In this document: positions 9,644 to 18,800 of the stretch, in pieces
Numbering within the stretch: position 1 is the first letter of the stretch
Layout of the letters: every line of letters begins with the position of its first letter
From: Rikenellaceae bacterium
GTDB taxonomy: Bacteria > Bacteroidota > Bacteroidia > Bacteroidales > UBA932
DNA: 51,624 nucleotides
NCBI GenBank assembly: GCA_900771005.1
Contig: CAAGMI010000350.1
Coordinates: 1-51,624 of the forward strand
Direction: 5' to 3'
Translations under genes and position numbers: made by a program
Notes under the pieces: generated by a model
What the model was told of the DNA's origin: nothing
The model's database searches: none
Seen by the model: the letters and a program-made list of their open reading frames with translations, nothing else

Positions 9644-12252
9644 TGAAAAGGACGTTACTTTTACTTTCACTTATGATGTCAATCACGGGATTCGCCCAGA
9701 ATCCCGTGATTCAGACGTCTTATACCCCTGATCCCGCTCCGTTTGTATATGGAGACAAACTTTTCCTTGCAGTGGACCACGATGAGGATGATGCCACGTA
9801 CTTCCTGATGAAGGACTGGCAGTTGTATTCTACTGAAGATATGGTCAACTGGACCTATTTGGGTACCCAGATGAGCACGGAAACGTTTTCGTGGGCAGAG
9901 CAGGGGGATAATGCCTGGGCAAGCCAGATGGTTGAGCATAACGGCAAATGGTACTGGTATGTCTGTATCCTGGAGGCCGGGACCAGGTCCAATACTATAG
10001 CTGTGGCAGTTGCCGATGATCCTCAGGGACCTTGGAAAGATGCCATAGGTGGACCTCTCGCCAAGGGCTGGTCTTTCATTGACCCTACCGTTTTTGTGGA
10101 TGACGATGGCAGTGCCTACCTTTTCTGGGGAAACAAGGGCTGCTGGTACGGAAAGCTTAACGATGATATGATTTCATTTGCCGACGGATGGAAAGAGGTA
10201 CCGGGATTTCACGATCCTGCCTGCTTCGGTCCGGAGTCGATGAAGATGGACTGGAGCATACGCAAGGAAGTCATGATGGTCGGATATGAGGAAGGCCCTT
10301 GGGTCATGAAACGTAACGGCCTCTATTATATGAGCTATCCTGCCGGGGGAGTACCTGAGCATATGGCGTATTCCACCGCTCCGACCATAGACGGTCCGTG
10401 GACATATCGCGGGAAGATTATGGATGAGGCGGAGAACAGTTTTACCATACACGGTGGCAATGTCAGCTATAAAGGGCATGACTATATGTTCTACCATAAC
10501 GGGACCCTTCCCAACGGACACGGATTCCATCGTGCATCCTGCGTGGAGGAGTTCTCTTTCGGAGAGGACGGATCCATTCCGTTCATTCCGTTTACGAAGG
10601 AGGGCGTGTCTCCTGTCGGTACAGTCAATCCTTACGTGAGGGTTGAAGCCGAGACCATGGCTGCTTCCTATGGTCTCAAGACTGACCGTCTTCCGGGGAG
10701 ACGTCACTATATCACATCCGTACACAACGGGGACTGGCTGAAAGTGCGCTGCGTTGATTTCGGAGACAAAGCGCCTGTGCTTGCCACTGTCGAGGTGGCC
10801 GGTTTCCATTCCGAGGGAAGGATTGAAATATATGCCGACGTGATGGAAGGACGTCCTTTGGCGACCATAGAGGTCAAGGGGGAGAATGCCGTGAAGTATT
10901 CCCGGATCACCAGACCTTTGACAGGTGTCCATGACGTTTTCCTGCTTTTCAGGGGCGGTGATGACGAACTCTTTGACCTTGACTGGTGGAAGTTCAATTC
11001 TGAAGTCAACATGCCTGTGATACAGACCAAATATACGGCTGACCCGGCTCCTATGGTTTATGACGGCACCGTATATCTGTACACTACCCACGACGAGGAT
11101 TTTGCGGACAATTTCGAAATGTATGACTGGCTTCTGTACACGTCAACCGATATGGTGAACTGGCAGGACCATGGGGCGGTCGCATCGCTCAAGGATTTCA
11201 GCTGGAGGTCGCGTGACAACGGAGCCTGGGCTCTCCAGGTGGTGGAGAGGAACGGGAAGTTCTATATGTACTGTCCTCTTCACGGTCACGGTATTGGAGT
11301 CCTGGTATCCGACACTCCTTACGGACCGTTCAAGGATCCTATAGGAAAGCCTCTCGTATGGCAGCAGGAACATTGGGATGACATAGACCCTACTGTCTGG
11401 ATTGACGATGACGGGCAGGCATATATGTATTGGGGCAACCCGAATCTGTATTGCGTGAAACTCAACGAAGATATGATTTCCTGCGCGTCAGAGATTGTCA
11501 AATTCCCTAAAATTGAGGACTATCAGGAAGGACCTTGGTTCTACAAGAGGGACGGACATTATTATCTGGCTTTCGCCTCAACCTGCTGTCCTGAAGGAAT
11601 CGGATATGCGATGAGCGACAGTCCTATGGGACCTTGGGAATATAAGGGCCATATCATGAACCATACCCAGCGTACGCGTGGCAACCATCCCGGTATCATA
11701 GATTACGAAGGGAAGTCGTATGTGTTCGGCCTTAATTACGACATAATGCATATCGACACTTTCTCCCATCACGAGCGCCGTTCCGTTTCCGGTTCGGAAA
11801 TGGAGTACAATGCCGACGGAACCATAAAGGAACTCCCGTATTGGCAGGACTGCACTCTTGGGCAGGTCAGGCCTTTCGCGGCTGACGGACGCATCGAGGC
11901 GGAGACTATGGCCTGGGGCTATGGACTGAAGACAGTGAAAAGGGGAGTGGAGGACCTGTATGTGACCGATGTGGATGATTCCGAATTGATGCTCCTGAAG
12001 GGAGTGGATTTCGGTCGGGGCAAGAGCCGTTTCACTGCAAATGTGCTCTGCAAGAACGCATCCTCCATCGAAGTGCATCTGGACAGCGCCGACGGACCTC
12101 TTGCGGGTACCCTGAAAATGAAACCGGGGAATTCGTTCCGCAGTGTCTCATGTCAGCTCAAGGGCGTCAGCGGTGTGCATGACCTTTATTTTGTGTTCCA
12201 CGGGGAGGCCGGCAAGGACCTCTTTGACTGGGACTGGTGGAAAATGAATTAA
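9643..12252 (+). CDS. Tandem-duplicated GH43-CBM6-GH43-CBM6 protein
   Basis: The 869-residue secreted protein is two similar halves (about 19-448 and 456-869). Each half is a GH43 propeller followed by a CBM6-like module ending in FDLDWWKF or FDWDWWKM. All three catalytic acids are present in both halves: first DPAPF (Asp 30), FIDPT (Asp 147) and YEEGPW (Glu 217); second DPAPM (Asp 467), DIDPT (Asp 582) and YQEGPW (Glu 629). Both active sites therefore look intact. The halves share long conserved stretches such as HDED, DWxLYxxxDMVNW and DDDGxAY. The likely role is arabinofuranosidase or xylosidase action on decorated xylan. The start overlaps the GH9 stop by one base. The signal peptide ends near GFAQ. 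Confidence 0.88.
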   Translation: MKRTLLLLSLMMSITGFAQNPVIQTSYTPDPAPFVYGDKLFLAVDHDEDDATYFLMKDWQLYSTEDMVNWTYLGTQMSTETFSWAEQGDNAWASQMVEHNGKWYWYVCILEAGTRSNTIAVAVADDPQGPWKDAIGGPLAKGWSFIDPTVFVDDDGSAYLFWGNKGCWYGKLNDDMISFADGWKEVPGFHDPACFGPESMKMDWSIRKEVMMVGYEEGPWVMKRNGLYYMSYPAGGVPEHMAYSTAPTIDGPWTYRGKIMDEAENSFTIHGGNVSYKGHDYMFYHNGTLPNGHGFHRASCVEEFSFGEDGSIPFIPFTKEGVSPVGTVNPYVRVEAETMAASYGLKTDRLPGRRHYITSVHNGDWLKVRCVDFGDKAPVLATVEVAGFHSEGRIEIYADVMEGRPLATIEVKGENAVKYSRITRPLTGVHDVFLLFRGGDDELFDLDWWKFNSEVNMPVIQTKYTADPAPMVYDGTVYLYTTHDEDFADNFEMYDWLLYTSTDMVNWQDHGAVASLKDFSWRSRDNGAWALQVVERNGKFYMYCPLHGHGIGVLVSDTPYGPFKDPIGKPLVWQQEHWDDIDPTVWIDDDGQAYMYWGNPNLYCVKLNEDMISCASEIVKFPKIEDYQEGPWFYKRDGHYYLAFASTCCPEGIGYAMSDSPMGPWEYKGHIMNHTQRTRGNHPGIIDYEGKSYVFGLNYDIMHIDTFSHHERRSVSGSEMEYNADGTIKELPYWQDCTLGQVRPFAADGRIEAETMAWGYGLKTVKRGVEDLYVTDVDDSELMLLKGVDFGRGKSRFTANVLCKNASSIEVHLDSADGPLAGTLKMKPGNSFRSVSCQLKGVSGVHDLYFVFHGEAGKDLFDWDWWKMN

Positions 12253-12272
12253 CATCAACAAATAACTGATTT

Positions 12273-13367
12273 ATGAAAAAAATACTATTGACAGTTTCCA
12301 GCATTATGCTGATGACCGGGCTCTGCCTCGCGCAGGAGGTCAAGGAGGACTTTGTGCCTTCAGAACTCAATCAGCCCGGGCAGGAATATCCTATGGTAAA
12401 CTCTCAGGGATATGCACGTTTCCGTATTCAGGCCCCTGAGGCAAAAGAGGTTACAGTCAGCCTCGGACTCGGAGGACGTGGAGGCACACAGCTGGTCAAG
12501 GGCGATGACGGTTTCTGGACCGGTACGACAGCAGGCCCTATGGATGAGGGTTTCCATTATTATCATATCTCCATTGACGGAGGAACGTTCAATGACCCTG
12601 GTACCTGCAATTTCTATGGGTCCATACGTTGGGAAAGCGGTATTGAAATTCCTGCGCATGACCGTGACTTCTACGCCCTCAAAGACGTTCCTCACGGGAA
12701 GGTTCAGCAGGTTCTTTTCCCTTCTGACGGTACATTCCGTCGTGCTTTCGTCTATACTCCGGCAGGATATGACAAGAGCACGGACAGCTATCCGGTCCTT
12801 TATCTTCAGCACGGTTGGGGTGAGGATGAGACAGCGTGGTCAACTCAGGGACACGCCAATCTTATTATGGATAACCTTATTGCGGAGGGCAAGTCTTTGC
12901 CGTTCATCATTGTGATGACATACGGTCTTACAAACAGCGCCAAGTTCGGTGGGCTCAATACCTTCGACTACACTGTGTTCGAGAAGGTGCTCGTGGATGA
13001 CCTCGTTCCTTATATCGATGCCAACTTCCGTACAATAGCAGACAGGAAGCATCGTGCTATGGCAGGTCTTTCAATGGGTGGCATGGAGACACATAACATT
13101 ACTCTTGCCCGTCCTGAAACCTTCGGTTCATTCGGTCTTCTCAGCGGTGGGGTTTATACTCCGGAGGAACTCTCAAAGATTGAGAAACCTGATTTCGTGT
13201 TCATCAGCTGCGGTAGCAAGGAAGGACCTGATCGCATCATGAAGGCTGCAAAGGATCTTCAGGATGCCGGATACAATGCTCTCGGACATGTTTCTGACGG
13301 TACGGCTCACGAATTTCTCACCTGGAGAAGGGCTTTGTACACAATGGCTCAGAGACTGTTCAAATAG
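12273..13367 (+). CDS. CBM48-CE1 esterase, feruloyl/acetyl esterase type
   Basis: The 364-residue secreted protein has a signal peptide ending near CLAQ, an N-terminal E-set/CBM48-like domain (about 35-125) and a CE1 esterase domain (about 135-364). The nucleophile elbow is GLSMGG with Ser 267, the catalytic His is in TAHEFLTW (His 346), and LYLQHGWGEDE supplies the oxyanion-hole region. This architecture is shared by feruloyl esterases and some acetyl-xylan esterases of Bacteroidota that strip ferulate or acetate from arabinoxylan. Its neighbours support that. It ends 4 nt before the 72-bp repeat array, so it may be the last gene of the first transcript segment. Confidence 0.85.
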   Translation: MKKILLTVSSIMLMTGLCLAQEVKEDFVPSELNQPGQEYPMVNSQGYARFRIQAPEAKEVTVSLGLGGRGGTQLVKGDDGFWTGTTAGPMDEGFHYYHISIDGGTFNDPGTCNFYGSIRWESGIEIPAHDRDFYALKDVPHGKVQQVLFPSDGTFRRAFVYTPAGYDKSTDSYPVLYLQHGWGEDETAWSTQGHANLIMDNLIAEGKSLPFIIVMTYGLTNSAKFGGLNTFDYTVFEKVLVDDLVPYIDANFRTIADRKHRAMAGLSMGGMETHNITLARPETFGSFGLLSGGVYTPEELSKIEKPDFVFISCGSKEGPDRIMKAAKDLQDAGYNALGHVSDGTAHEFLTWRRALYTMAQRLFK

Positions 13368-13370
13368 TCG

Positions 13371-13671
13371 TTTTTCAGAGGGGCGATGGCCTGCAGACTC
13401 GGCAGACTAGCGCCTGCTCACGCAGGAAATGCCTCCCTTGCAGGCCAGCGCCCCTCTGAAAAGCTGCAACACAGAAGACCTGCGTCTGCTCACGGAGGAA
13501 ATGCCTCCCTTGCAGACCATCGCCCCTCTGAAAAGCTACAACACAGAAGACCTGTGTCTGCTCATGCAGGAAATGCCTCCCTTGCAGGCCATCGCCCCTC
13601 TGAAAAGCTGCAACACAGAAGGCCTGCGTCTGCTCACGGAGGGAATGCCTCCCTTGCAGGCCAGAGACACT
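13371..13671. repeat. 72-bp tandem repeat array (4 units) with an inverted first segment
   Basis: The 325-nt gap between the esterase and the aldo-keto reductase is almost filled by a repeat array. GCCTCCCTTG recurs at 13431, 13503, 13575 and 13647, exactly 72 nt apart. Units 1 and 3 carry CAGG before the AAATG, while units 2 and 4 carry GGAGG, so the true history may be duplication of a 144-bp block. The array begins with an inverted piece: 13372-13395 is the exact reverse complement of 13583-13606. Single units can also fold: GGAGG-AAATG-CCTCC, and CCTGC-TCAC-GCAGG in unit 1. Because 72 is divisible by 3 the array stays open in several frames, giving false ORFs. A role in termination, mRNA stability or recombination is inference. 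Confidence 0.9.
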
Positions 13672-13692
13672 CTAAACAAAATAAATTAAAAG

Positions 13693-14625
13693 ATGGAATA
13701 TCGTAAACTAGGCAATACTGGACTGACATTGTCGGCATTGGGCTTCGGGGCATCGAGCCTCGGCGGAGTCTTTCACGAATTGAAGGAGGCGGAAGGCATA
13801 AAGGCCGTGCACACTGCGGTGGACAACGGAATCAATTTCATTGATGTTTCCCCGTATTATGGACACCTGAAAGCAGAAAACGTACTTGGGAAAGCCCTTC
13901 GTGAGATTCCGAGAGACAAGTATATCCTTTCCACGAAGGTGGGACGTTACGGACATGACGGCGTGAATACCTGGGATTACAGCGCCAAACGCGCACATGA
14001 CAGCGTGTTTGAGAGTATGGAAAGGCTGGGGGTTGATTACATCGACATAATCAACGTGCATGACATAGAGTTCGCAGACCTCCATCAGGTGGCACAGGAG
14101 ACATTGCCTGCACTTGTGGAGCTCCGCAATCAGGGTGTCGTAGGCCACGTGGGCATTACCGATCTTCAGCTCGAAAACCTAAAGTGGGTCGTTGACAACG
14201 TTCCTGACGGCACTGTCGAATCCGTTCTCAACTTCTGCCACTATTGTCTGTGCGATGACAAACTCCTGGATTTCCTGAATTATTTCGAGAGCAAGGGTAT
14301 CGGCGTGATCAACGCCAGCCCGCTTTCCATGGGGCTTCTCTCAAAGCGGGGCGCACCTGACTGGCATCCCGCACCGGAAGGACTCAGAAAAGCCTGTCGC
14401 AAAGCTGTGGAGTTCTGTGAATCGCAGGGTTACAGTATAGAAAAACTGGCTATGCAGTATTCTACAGGGAATTCCCGTATTTCATCGACTCTGTTCTCGA
14501 CGACCAATCCGGTCAATGTCCTGAACAATCTTTCATTTATAAGCGAGCCTGCTCCTGAGGATCTCGTCAAGGAGGTTCGTGATATAATCGGTGACGAGTT
14601 CCGTACCAGTTGGAAAAATTCGTGA
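13693..14625 (+). CDS. Aldo-keto reductase, L-galactose/L-fucose dehydrogenase-like
   Basis: The 310-residue cytoplasmic protein has the AKR catalytic tetrad: Asp 51 and Tyr 56 in FIDVSPYYG, Lys 82 in STKVGRYG, and His 123 in NVHDIEF. The sequence resembles plant and bacterial L-galactose 1-dehydrogenases and L-fucose dehydrogenases more than generic stress AKRs (N-terminal MEYRKLGNTGL, SSLGGVF and C-terminal TLFSTTNP pattern). Such an enzyme would oxidise L-galactose to L-galactono-lactone with NAD(P)+. The next gene overlaps its stop as GTGA and is a lactonase-type amidohydrolase, then a zinc dehydrogenase. I recall a Bacteroides vulgatus L-galactose catabolic cluster with these same three enzyme types. 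Fucose oxidation is the main alternative. Confidence 0.8.
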   Translation: MEYRKLGNTGLTLSALGFGASSLGGVFHELKEAEGIKAVHTAVDNGINFIDVSPYYGHLKAENVLGKALREIPRDKYILSTKVGRYGHDGVNTWDYSAKRAHDSVFESMERLGVDYIDIINVHDIEFADLHQVAQETLPALVELRNQGVVGHVGITDLQLENLKWVVDNVPDGTVESVLNFCHYCLCDDKLLDFLNYFESKGIGVINASPLSMGLLSKRGAPDWHPAPEGLRKACRKAVEFCESQGYSIEKLAMQYSTGNSRISSTLFSTTNPVNVLNNLSFISEPAPEDLVKEVRDIIGDEFRTSWKNS

Positions 14626-15521
14626 AAATAATCGATGCTCATTCCCATCTCTGGCTCAGCCAGGATGCAATAGTCGACGGTCATAGAATCAACGGCCTTC
14701 CGAATGGCCGTGCGATGTTCTTCGGGGAAGTCAGACAGATGCTGCCTCCTTTTATGATGGACGGTGTCAATTCTGCCGAAGTCTTTCTCTCGAATATGAA
14801 CTATGCCCAGGTGAGCGCGGCCGTTGTCGTGCAGGAGGTGATTGACGGCAATCAGAACAAATACCTTCTGGAGGTGGCCGGGCGCTATCCTGACAGGTTC
14901 CTTTGTTGCGGGATGCCCGATTTTGAACAGCCTATGGCCGCTCAGGCGGACATTCTGTATAATGCCGGGTTCAGGGCTGCAGCCCTGCCTGCACACAGGA
15001 TGAGCGGAGCTCTTGACAGCGCTGACCGTATGGCTTTCTTCAAGCGGATGGAGGAACTCGGGATGATACTGTCCATCTGTCTTTCGGATGATCTGCAGCA
15101 GATCGGGCAAATGCGCAGGGTGATCGCTGCCTGTCCTGCGCTGAAAGTGGCTGTCGGACATTTCGGTATGGTAACCGGTCAGCACTGGCACGAACAGATA
15201 CGTCTGGCGGAAGCCGAAAACGTGTATGTGGAGTCAGGCGGCATAACCTGGCTTTACAATTCCGAATTCTATCCTTACCCGACTGCTATAAAGTCAATCA
15301 GAGAGGCTGCGGGAATGGTCGGAATGAATAAACTTATGTGGGGTTCCGATTACCCGAGGACCATTTGCGCCATCACTTACAGGATGTCGTATGATTTCAT
15401 CCTCAAATCGGATGAATTGTCAGAAAGTGAAAAGGAACAGTTCCTGGGAGGGAATGCCGCCGCTTTTTACGGCTTCGGCGAACTCGTGGATCTGCCTTAT
15501 ATTAAAAATATGTCAGAATGA
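14622..15521 (+). CDS. Amidohydrolase-family sugar lactonase (L-galactono/L-fucono-lactonase-like)
   Basis: I choose GTG 14622, which overlaps the upstream stop as GTGA and gives a product starting MKIIDAHSHLW; a TTG at 14610 is the alternative. The 299-residue protein is a cog3618-type amidohydrolase: DAHSHLW supplies the HxH metal site (His 7 and His 9), VGHFG a further His, and MWGSDYPR the terminal catalytic Asp. Members of this group hydrolyse L-fucono-, L-galactono- or L-rhamnono-lactones. Being between a sugar dehydrogenase and a sugar-acid-type dehydrogenase strongly supports a lactonase step. No signal peptide, so it is cytoplasmic. Which lactone it uses is inferred from neighbours. 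Confidence 0.78.
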   Translation: MKIIDAHSHLWLSQDAIVDGHRINGLPNGRAMFFGEVRQMLPPFMMDGVNSAEVFLSNMNYAQVSAAVVVQEVIDGNQNKYLLEVAGRYPDRFLCCGMPDFEQPMAAQADILYNAGFRAAALPAHRMSGALDSADRMAFFKRMEELGMILSICLSDDLQQIGQMRRVIAACPALKVAVGHFGMVTGQHWHEQIRLAEAENVYVESGGITWLYNSEFYPYPTAIKSIREAAGMVGMNKLMWGSDYPRTICAITYRMSYDFILKSDELSESEKEQFLGGNAAAFYGFGELVDLPYIKNMSE

Positions 15522-16543
15522 TGAAAGCTGTTATTATACCTTCAGCCGGCTCAGTGACCGTCACTGATATTCAGAAACCCGTAATGGGTGCGGATGAAGT
15601 GCTGTTGAAACTTCATTACGTGGGGTTCTGCGGAAGCGATCTCAATACCTTCAGGGGAGGTAATGCAATGGCGAAATCCAACGTGATCCCGGGACACGAG
15701 ATCGGTGCGGTGATAGAGGCTGTCGGAACGGCTGTCCCTTCCCATCTCAAGCCGGGGATGAAGGTGACAGTGAACCCTTATACCAACTGCGGGGTATGTT
15801 CTTCTTGCCGTAATGGGAGGCCAAATGCCTGCAGGAACAATGAAACACTCGGAGTGCAGCGTGACGGAGCCATGAGAGAATACATTTCTCTCCCTTGGAC
15901 CAAGATCATCCCTGCGGAGACACTGTCACTGAAGGAATGTGCACTGGTCGAGCCTATGAGCGTCGGCTTTCATGCCGTTTCCCGTGCCGCTGTCACGGAT
16001 ACTGATACCGTTATGGTCATCGGATGCGGTATGGTAGGACTGGGCGCGATAGTCCGTTCTGTCCTGAGGGGTGCCACAGTCATAGCTGCGGACATAGATG
16101 ATGAAAAGCTTGCCATAGCCAAGTCTATGGGGGCAGGATATGCCTTGAATACTCTCTCGGAGCGGTTCTCCGATGAACTACGGGAGATTACGGCCGGGCA
16201 TGGCCCTGACGTCATAATCGAAGCCGTGGGATCGCCGGCTACCTATCAGATGGCTGTCAATGAAGTGGCATTCACGGGAAGAGTGACCTGCATAGGATAT
16301 TCCAAGTCGGATGTGACGTTCCAGACAAGGCTTTTCGTCCAGAAAGAACTGGATATCAGGGGATCCAGAAATGCTATGCCGATGGATTTCGAGGCCGTAA
16401 TCAAGTATCTGGGACGCGGAACCTGTCCTGTAGAAAAGCTCATTTCGGATGTCATCAGACCTAAGGATGCCCAGAAGACTATGGAATATTGGTCAGCCAA
16501 TCCGGGCAAGGTGTTCAGAATACTCGTTGATTTTTCTTCATAA
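15518..16543 (+). CDS. Zinc-dependent MDR dehydrogenase, candidate L-galactonate 5-dehydrogenase
   Basis: The 341-residue protein is a medium-chain zinc alcohol dehydrogenase. Catalytic zinc ligands are Cys 38 (GFCGSD), His 60 and Glu 61 (PGHE). The structural zinc lobe has four cysteines at about 91, 94, 97 and 105 (CGVCSSCRNGRPNAC). The Rossmann motif is GCGMVGLGA (about 168-176). The start overlaps the lactonase stop as ATGA. In the L-galactose route an enzyme of this class oxidises L-galactonate to D-tagaturonate, which then enters the hexuronate pathway; those later genes are not in this window. Sorbitol/threonine-dehydrogenase-like activities are the general alternative, but the three-gene context favours a sugar acid. 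Confidence 0.78.
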   Translation: MMKAVIIPSAGSVTVTDIQKPVMGADEVLLKLHYVGFCGSDLNTFRGGNAMAKSNVIPGHEIGAVIEAVGTAVPSHLKPGMKVTVNPYTNCGVCSSCRNGRPNACRNNETLGVQRDGAMREYISLPWTKIIPAETLSLKECALVEPMSVGFHAVSRAAVTDTDTVMVIGCGMVGLGAIVRSVLRGATVIAADIDDEKLAIAKSMGAGYALNTLSERFSDELREITAGHGPDVIIEAVGSPATYQMAVNEVAFTGRVTCIGYSKSDVTFQTRLFVQKELDIRGSRNAMPMDFEAVIKYLGRGTCPVEKLISDVIRPKDAQKTMEYWSANPGKVFRILVDFSS

Positions 16544-16544
16544 T

Positions 16545-18788
16545 ATGAAAAGGTTATTGATACTTGCAGCAGCCGCACTGGCTTGCGCTATCTCATGCTC
16601 ACGCAATTGTCTGAGCATCGAAACACCTGAAGGTACGTTGGAACTTATCCCTCTTACGGACAATTCGGTAAGAGTCAGGATGGCCGGGGACCTGGCGGAT
16701 GTCCCGCAGTTGGAAGAACTGGTTTATACACAGACTGTCGCCAAACCTGATTTCAAGGTCGAAAGGACAGCGGAATCGCTGACATTGAAACTCAAGGGCA
16801 TCGCCGTCAGCTACAGCAATGCTGATGGATTGCTCACTTTTACGGACAGCGATGGTAATGTGATACTGAAGGAAGCTTCCCGTTCAATCATTGCCTCACA
16901 GGCCGGTGATACACCTTGTTATGAGGTCAGCGAGTCATTTGAGAGCCCAGAAGACGAGCACCTGTACGGAACAGGTCAGTTCCAGGACGGGTATCTTGAC
17001 ATCAAAGGCCTGACAAGGCGTCTTACGCAGGTGAATACCCAGATATCCATACCTATGGTCCTGTCCAGCAAGGGCTATGCTCTTCTGTGGAACAATTATG
17101 GACTTACGGATTTCAATCCGGCATCCGATTGCGTTGAACTGGAGGCTTTGGACATTCAGACGGAGGGCAATGCCGTCAATGCTACCGGAACTTCCGGCAA
17201 TCGCCGCGAGATGCGCTTCGATTCATTCTTCAAGTCATCCATAGAGATTCCTGAAAGCGGAACCTATGCCCTTCTTCTTGACGTCGGGCAGGCAATGGCG
17301 CGAAGGCACCGTCTCACTGTGGATGATGACGTGCTGATAAACGTCAACAATACCTGGCTTCCTCCTACCTCATCTGTCATAACCGAACTGGAAGCTGGAC
17401 ATCACGATATCAAAGTGATCGGCGTCAGAGGTGACTCTCCTAAAGTGTACTGGCGGAAGGTGGATGCCAGCACCACTTTCCACTCGCCGGTCGCTACCGG
17501 ACTGGACTTTACGGTGTTTGCCGGATCTGCCGACGAATGTATCGCATCATACAGGAAACTTACAGGAGAAGTACCTGAGATGCCTGAATGGATGTTCGGA
17601 TACATACATTGCCGTGAGAGATATACCTCGTCTGATGACATACTTGAGAATGCGGCAGGCTTCAAGACAAGAGACATTCCGCTCGATGTCATAGTTCAGG
17701 ATTGGCAGTGGTGGGGCAAATACGGTTGGAACGCACTGCGTTTCGATGAGGATCACTATCCTGATCCGAAAGCCCTTACCGATTCACTTCACAAGGATGA
17801 CGTGCATCTCATGCTTTCCGTATGGTCGAAAGTGGACAGGAACTCGGATGTGGGCAGGCGCCTCGATGAAAACGGATGCTACATAGACGGCACGGACTGG
17901 ATTGACTTCTTCAACCCTCAGGCTGCCGATTACTATTGCCGCAACTTTATCGACAGTCTCGGCCGCTACGGGATAGATGCCTGGTGGTTTGATGCCACTG
18001 AGCCTGAGAATGATGACCTTGCCGGCAGAAAAATAGGGCCTGATGCCCTGCCGGGAGAATTTTACCGTAACGTTTATCCTCTGATGGTGAACAGGACCAT
18101 GTACGGTGGCCTTAAGACCTTGACCGGAGACGTTGAACCTGTGATACTTACCAGAAATGCCTTTTCCGGTATCCAGCGGTATGGCGTGGTTACCTGGTCA
18201 GGTGATGTCGGGAACGATTTTGACGCTCTTCGCCGTCAGATAGTGGGAGGACTCGGACAGATGGCTGCCGGCCTTCCTTGGTGGACTTTCGACGCAGGCG
18301 GATTCTTCCGTCCTTTCGATCAGTACACTGACGCTCAGTATCAGGAAAGGATGCTGCGTTGGCTTGAAGTATCCGTATTCCTGCCATTCATGAGGGTACA
18401 CGGATATATGAGCAAGACTGAACCATGGCGCTACAGCGCTGAAACAGAGGCGGTATTCAGGAAATGCATCGAACGCCGCAAGTCCTTGCAACCGTATATC
18501 GAGGAGTGCGCTGAACGGGTTTCCAAAGATGGATATACACTTATGCGTCCTCTGGTGTTCGATTTCCCGGGTGATGAAGAGGCTCTCCGTCAGGGCAGCG
18601 AGTACATGTTCGGACCGGATTATCTTGTCTGTCCGGTGCTTGAAGCGGGAGTCAGCGAATGGAAGGTCTATCTTCCTGCCAACGTAAACGGATGGGATGA
18701 TTTTGTGACATCTGAGCACTATGACGGCGGACAATACGTCACGGTTCCGGTCACGATTGATAACATACCTGTCTTTGTGAGGAAATAA
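16545..18788 (+). CDS. GH31 alpha-xylosidase/alpha-glycosidase lipoprotein with inserted domain
   Basis: I use ATG 16545 because it begins a lipoprotein signal (LACAISC) and follows the dehydrogenase stop by one base; an in-frame upstream start would lie inside that gene. The 747-residue protein has the GH31 nucleophile motif WWFDATEPE (Asp 483) and the acid motif WSGDVGNDF (Asp 554). A segment at about 205-300, rich in beta strands, is inserted in the N-terminal beta-sandwich domain, like the PA14 insert known in some GH31 alpha-xylosidases. PEWMFGYIHCRERY marks the barrel start. Probable role: removal of alpha-linked xylose or galactose from hemicellulose oligosaccharides. Cys-Ser-Arg-Asn-Cys after the lipobox gives no acidic surface-export tag. 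Confidence 0.85.
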   Translation: MKRLLILAAAALACAISCSRNCLSIETPEGTLELIPLTDNSVRVRMAGDLADVPQLEELVYTQTVAKPDFKVERTAESLTLKLKGIAVSYSNADGLLTFTDSDGNVILKEASRSIIASQAGDTPCYEVSESFESPEDEHLYGTGQFQDGYLDIKGLTRRLTQVNTQISIPMVLSSKGYALLWNNYGLTDFNPASDCVELEALDIQTEGNAVNATGTSGNRREMRFDSFFKSSIEIPESGTYALLLDVGQAMARRHRLTVDDDVLINVNNTWLPPTSSVITELEAGHHDIKVIGVRGDSPKVYWRKVDASTTFHSPVATGLDFTVFAGSADECIASYRKLTGEVPEMPEWMFGYIHCRERYTSSDDILENAAGFKTRDIPLDVIVQDWQWWGKYGWNALRFDEDHYPDPKALTDSLHKDDVHLMLSVWSKVDRNSDVGRRLDENGCYIDGTDWIDFFNPQAADYYCRNFIDSLGRYGIDAWWFDATEPENDDLAGRKIGPDALPGEFYRNVYPLMVNRTMYGGLKTLTGDVEPVILTRNAFSGIQRYGVVTWSGDVGNDFDALRRQIVGGLGQMAAGLPWWTFDAGGFFRPFDQYTDAQYQERMLRWLEVSVFLPFMRVHGYMSKTEPWRYSAETEAVFRKCIERRKSLQPYIEECAERVSKDGYTLMRPLVFDFPGDEEALRQGSEYMFGPDYLVCPVLEAGVSEWKVYLPANVNGWDDFVTSEHYDGGQYVTVPVTIDNIPVFVRK

Positions 18789-18800
18789 AACCGAAATATT

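Noticed and set aside
13371..13671. Repeat array as a CRISPR
   Set aside because: Units are directly adjacent 72-mers with no unique spacers, and no cas genes are present.
13386..13706. Open frames of about 86-106 residues across the 72-bp repeats
   Set aside because: They exist because the period is divisible by 3; the proteins are the repeated DNA in translation, have no start signal and show no domain.
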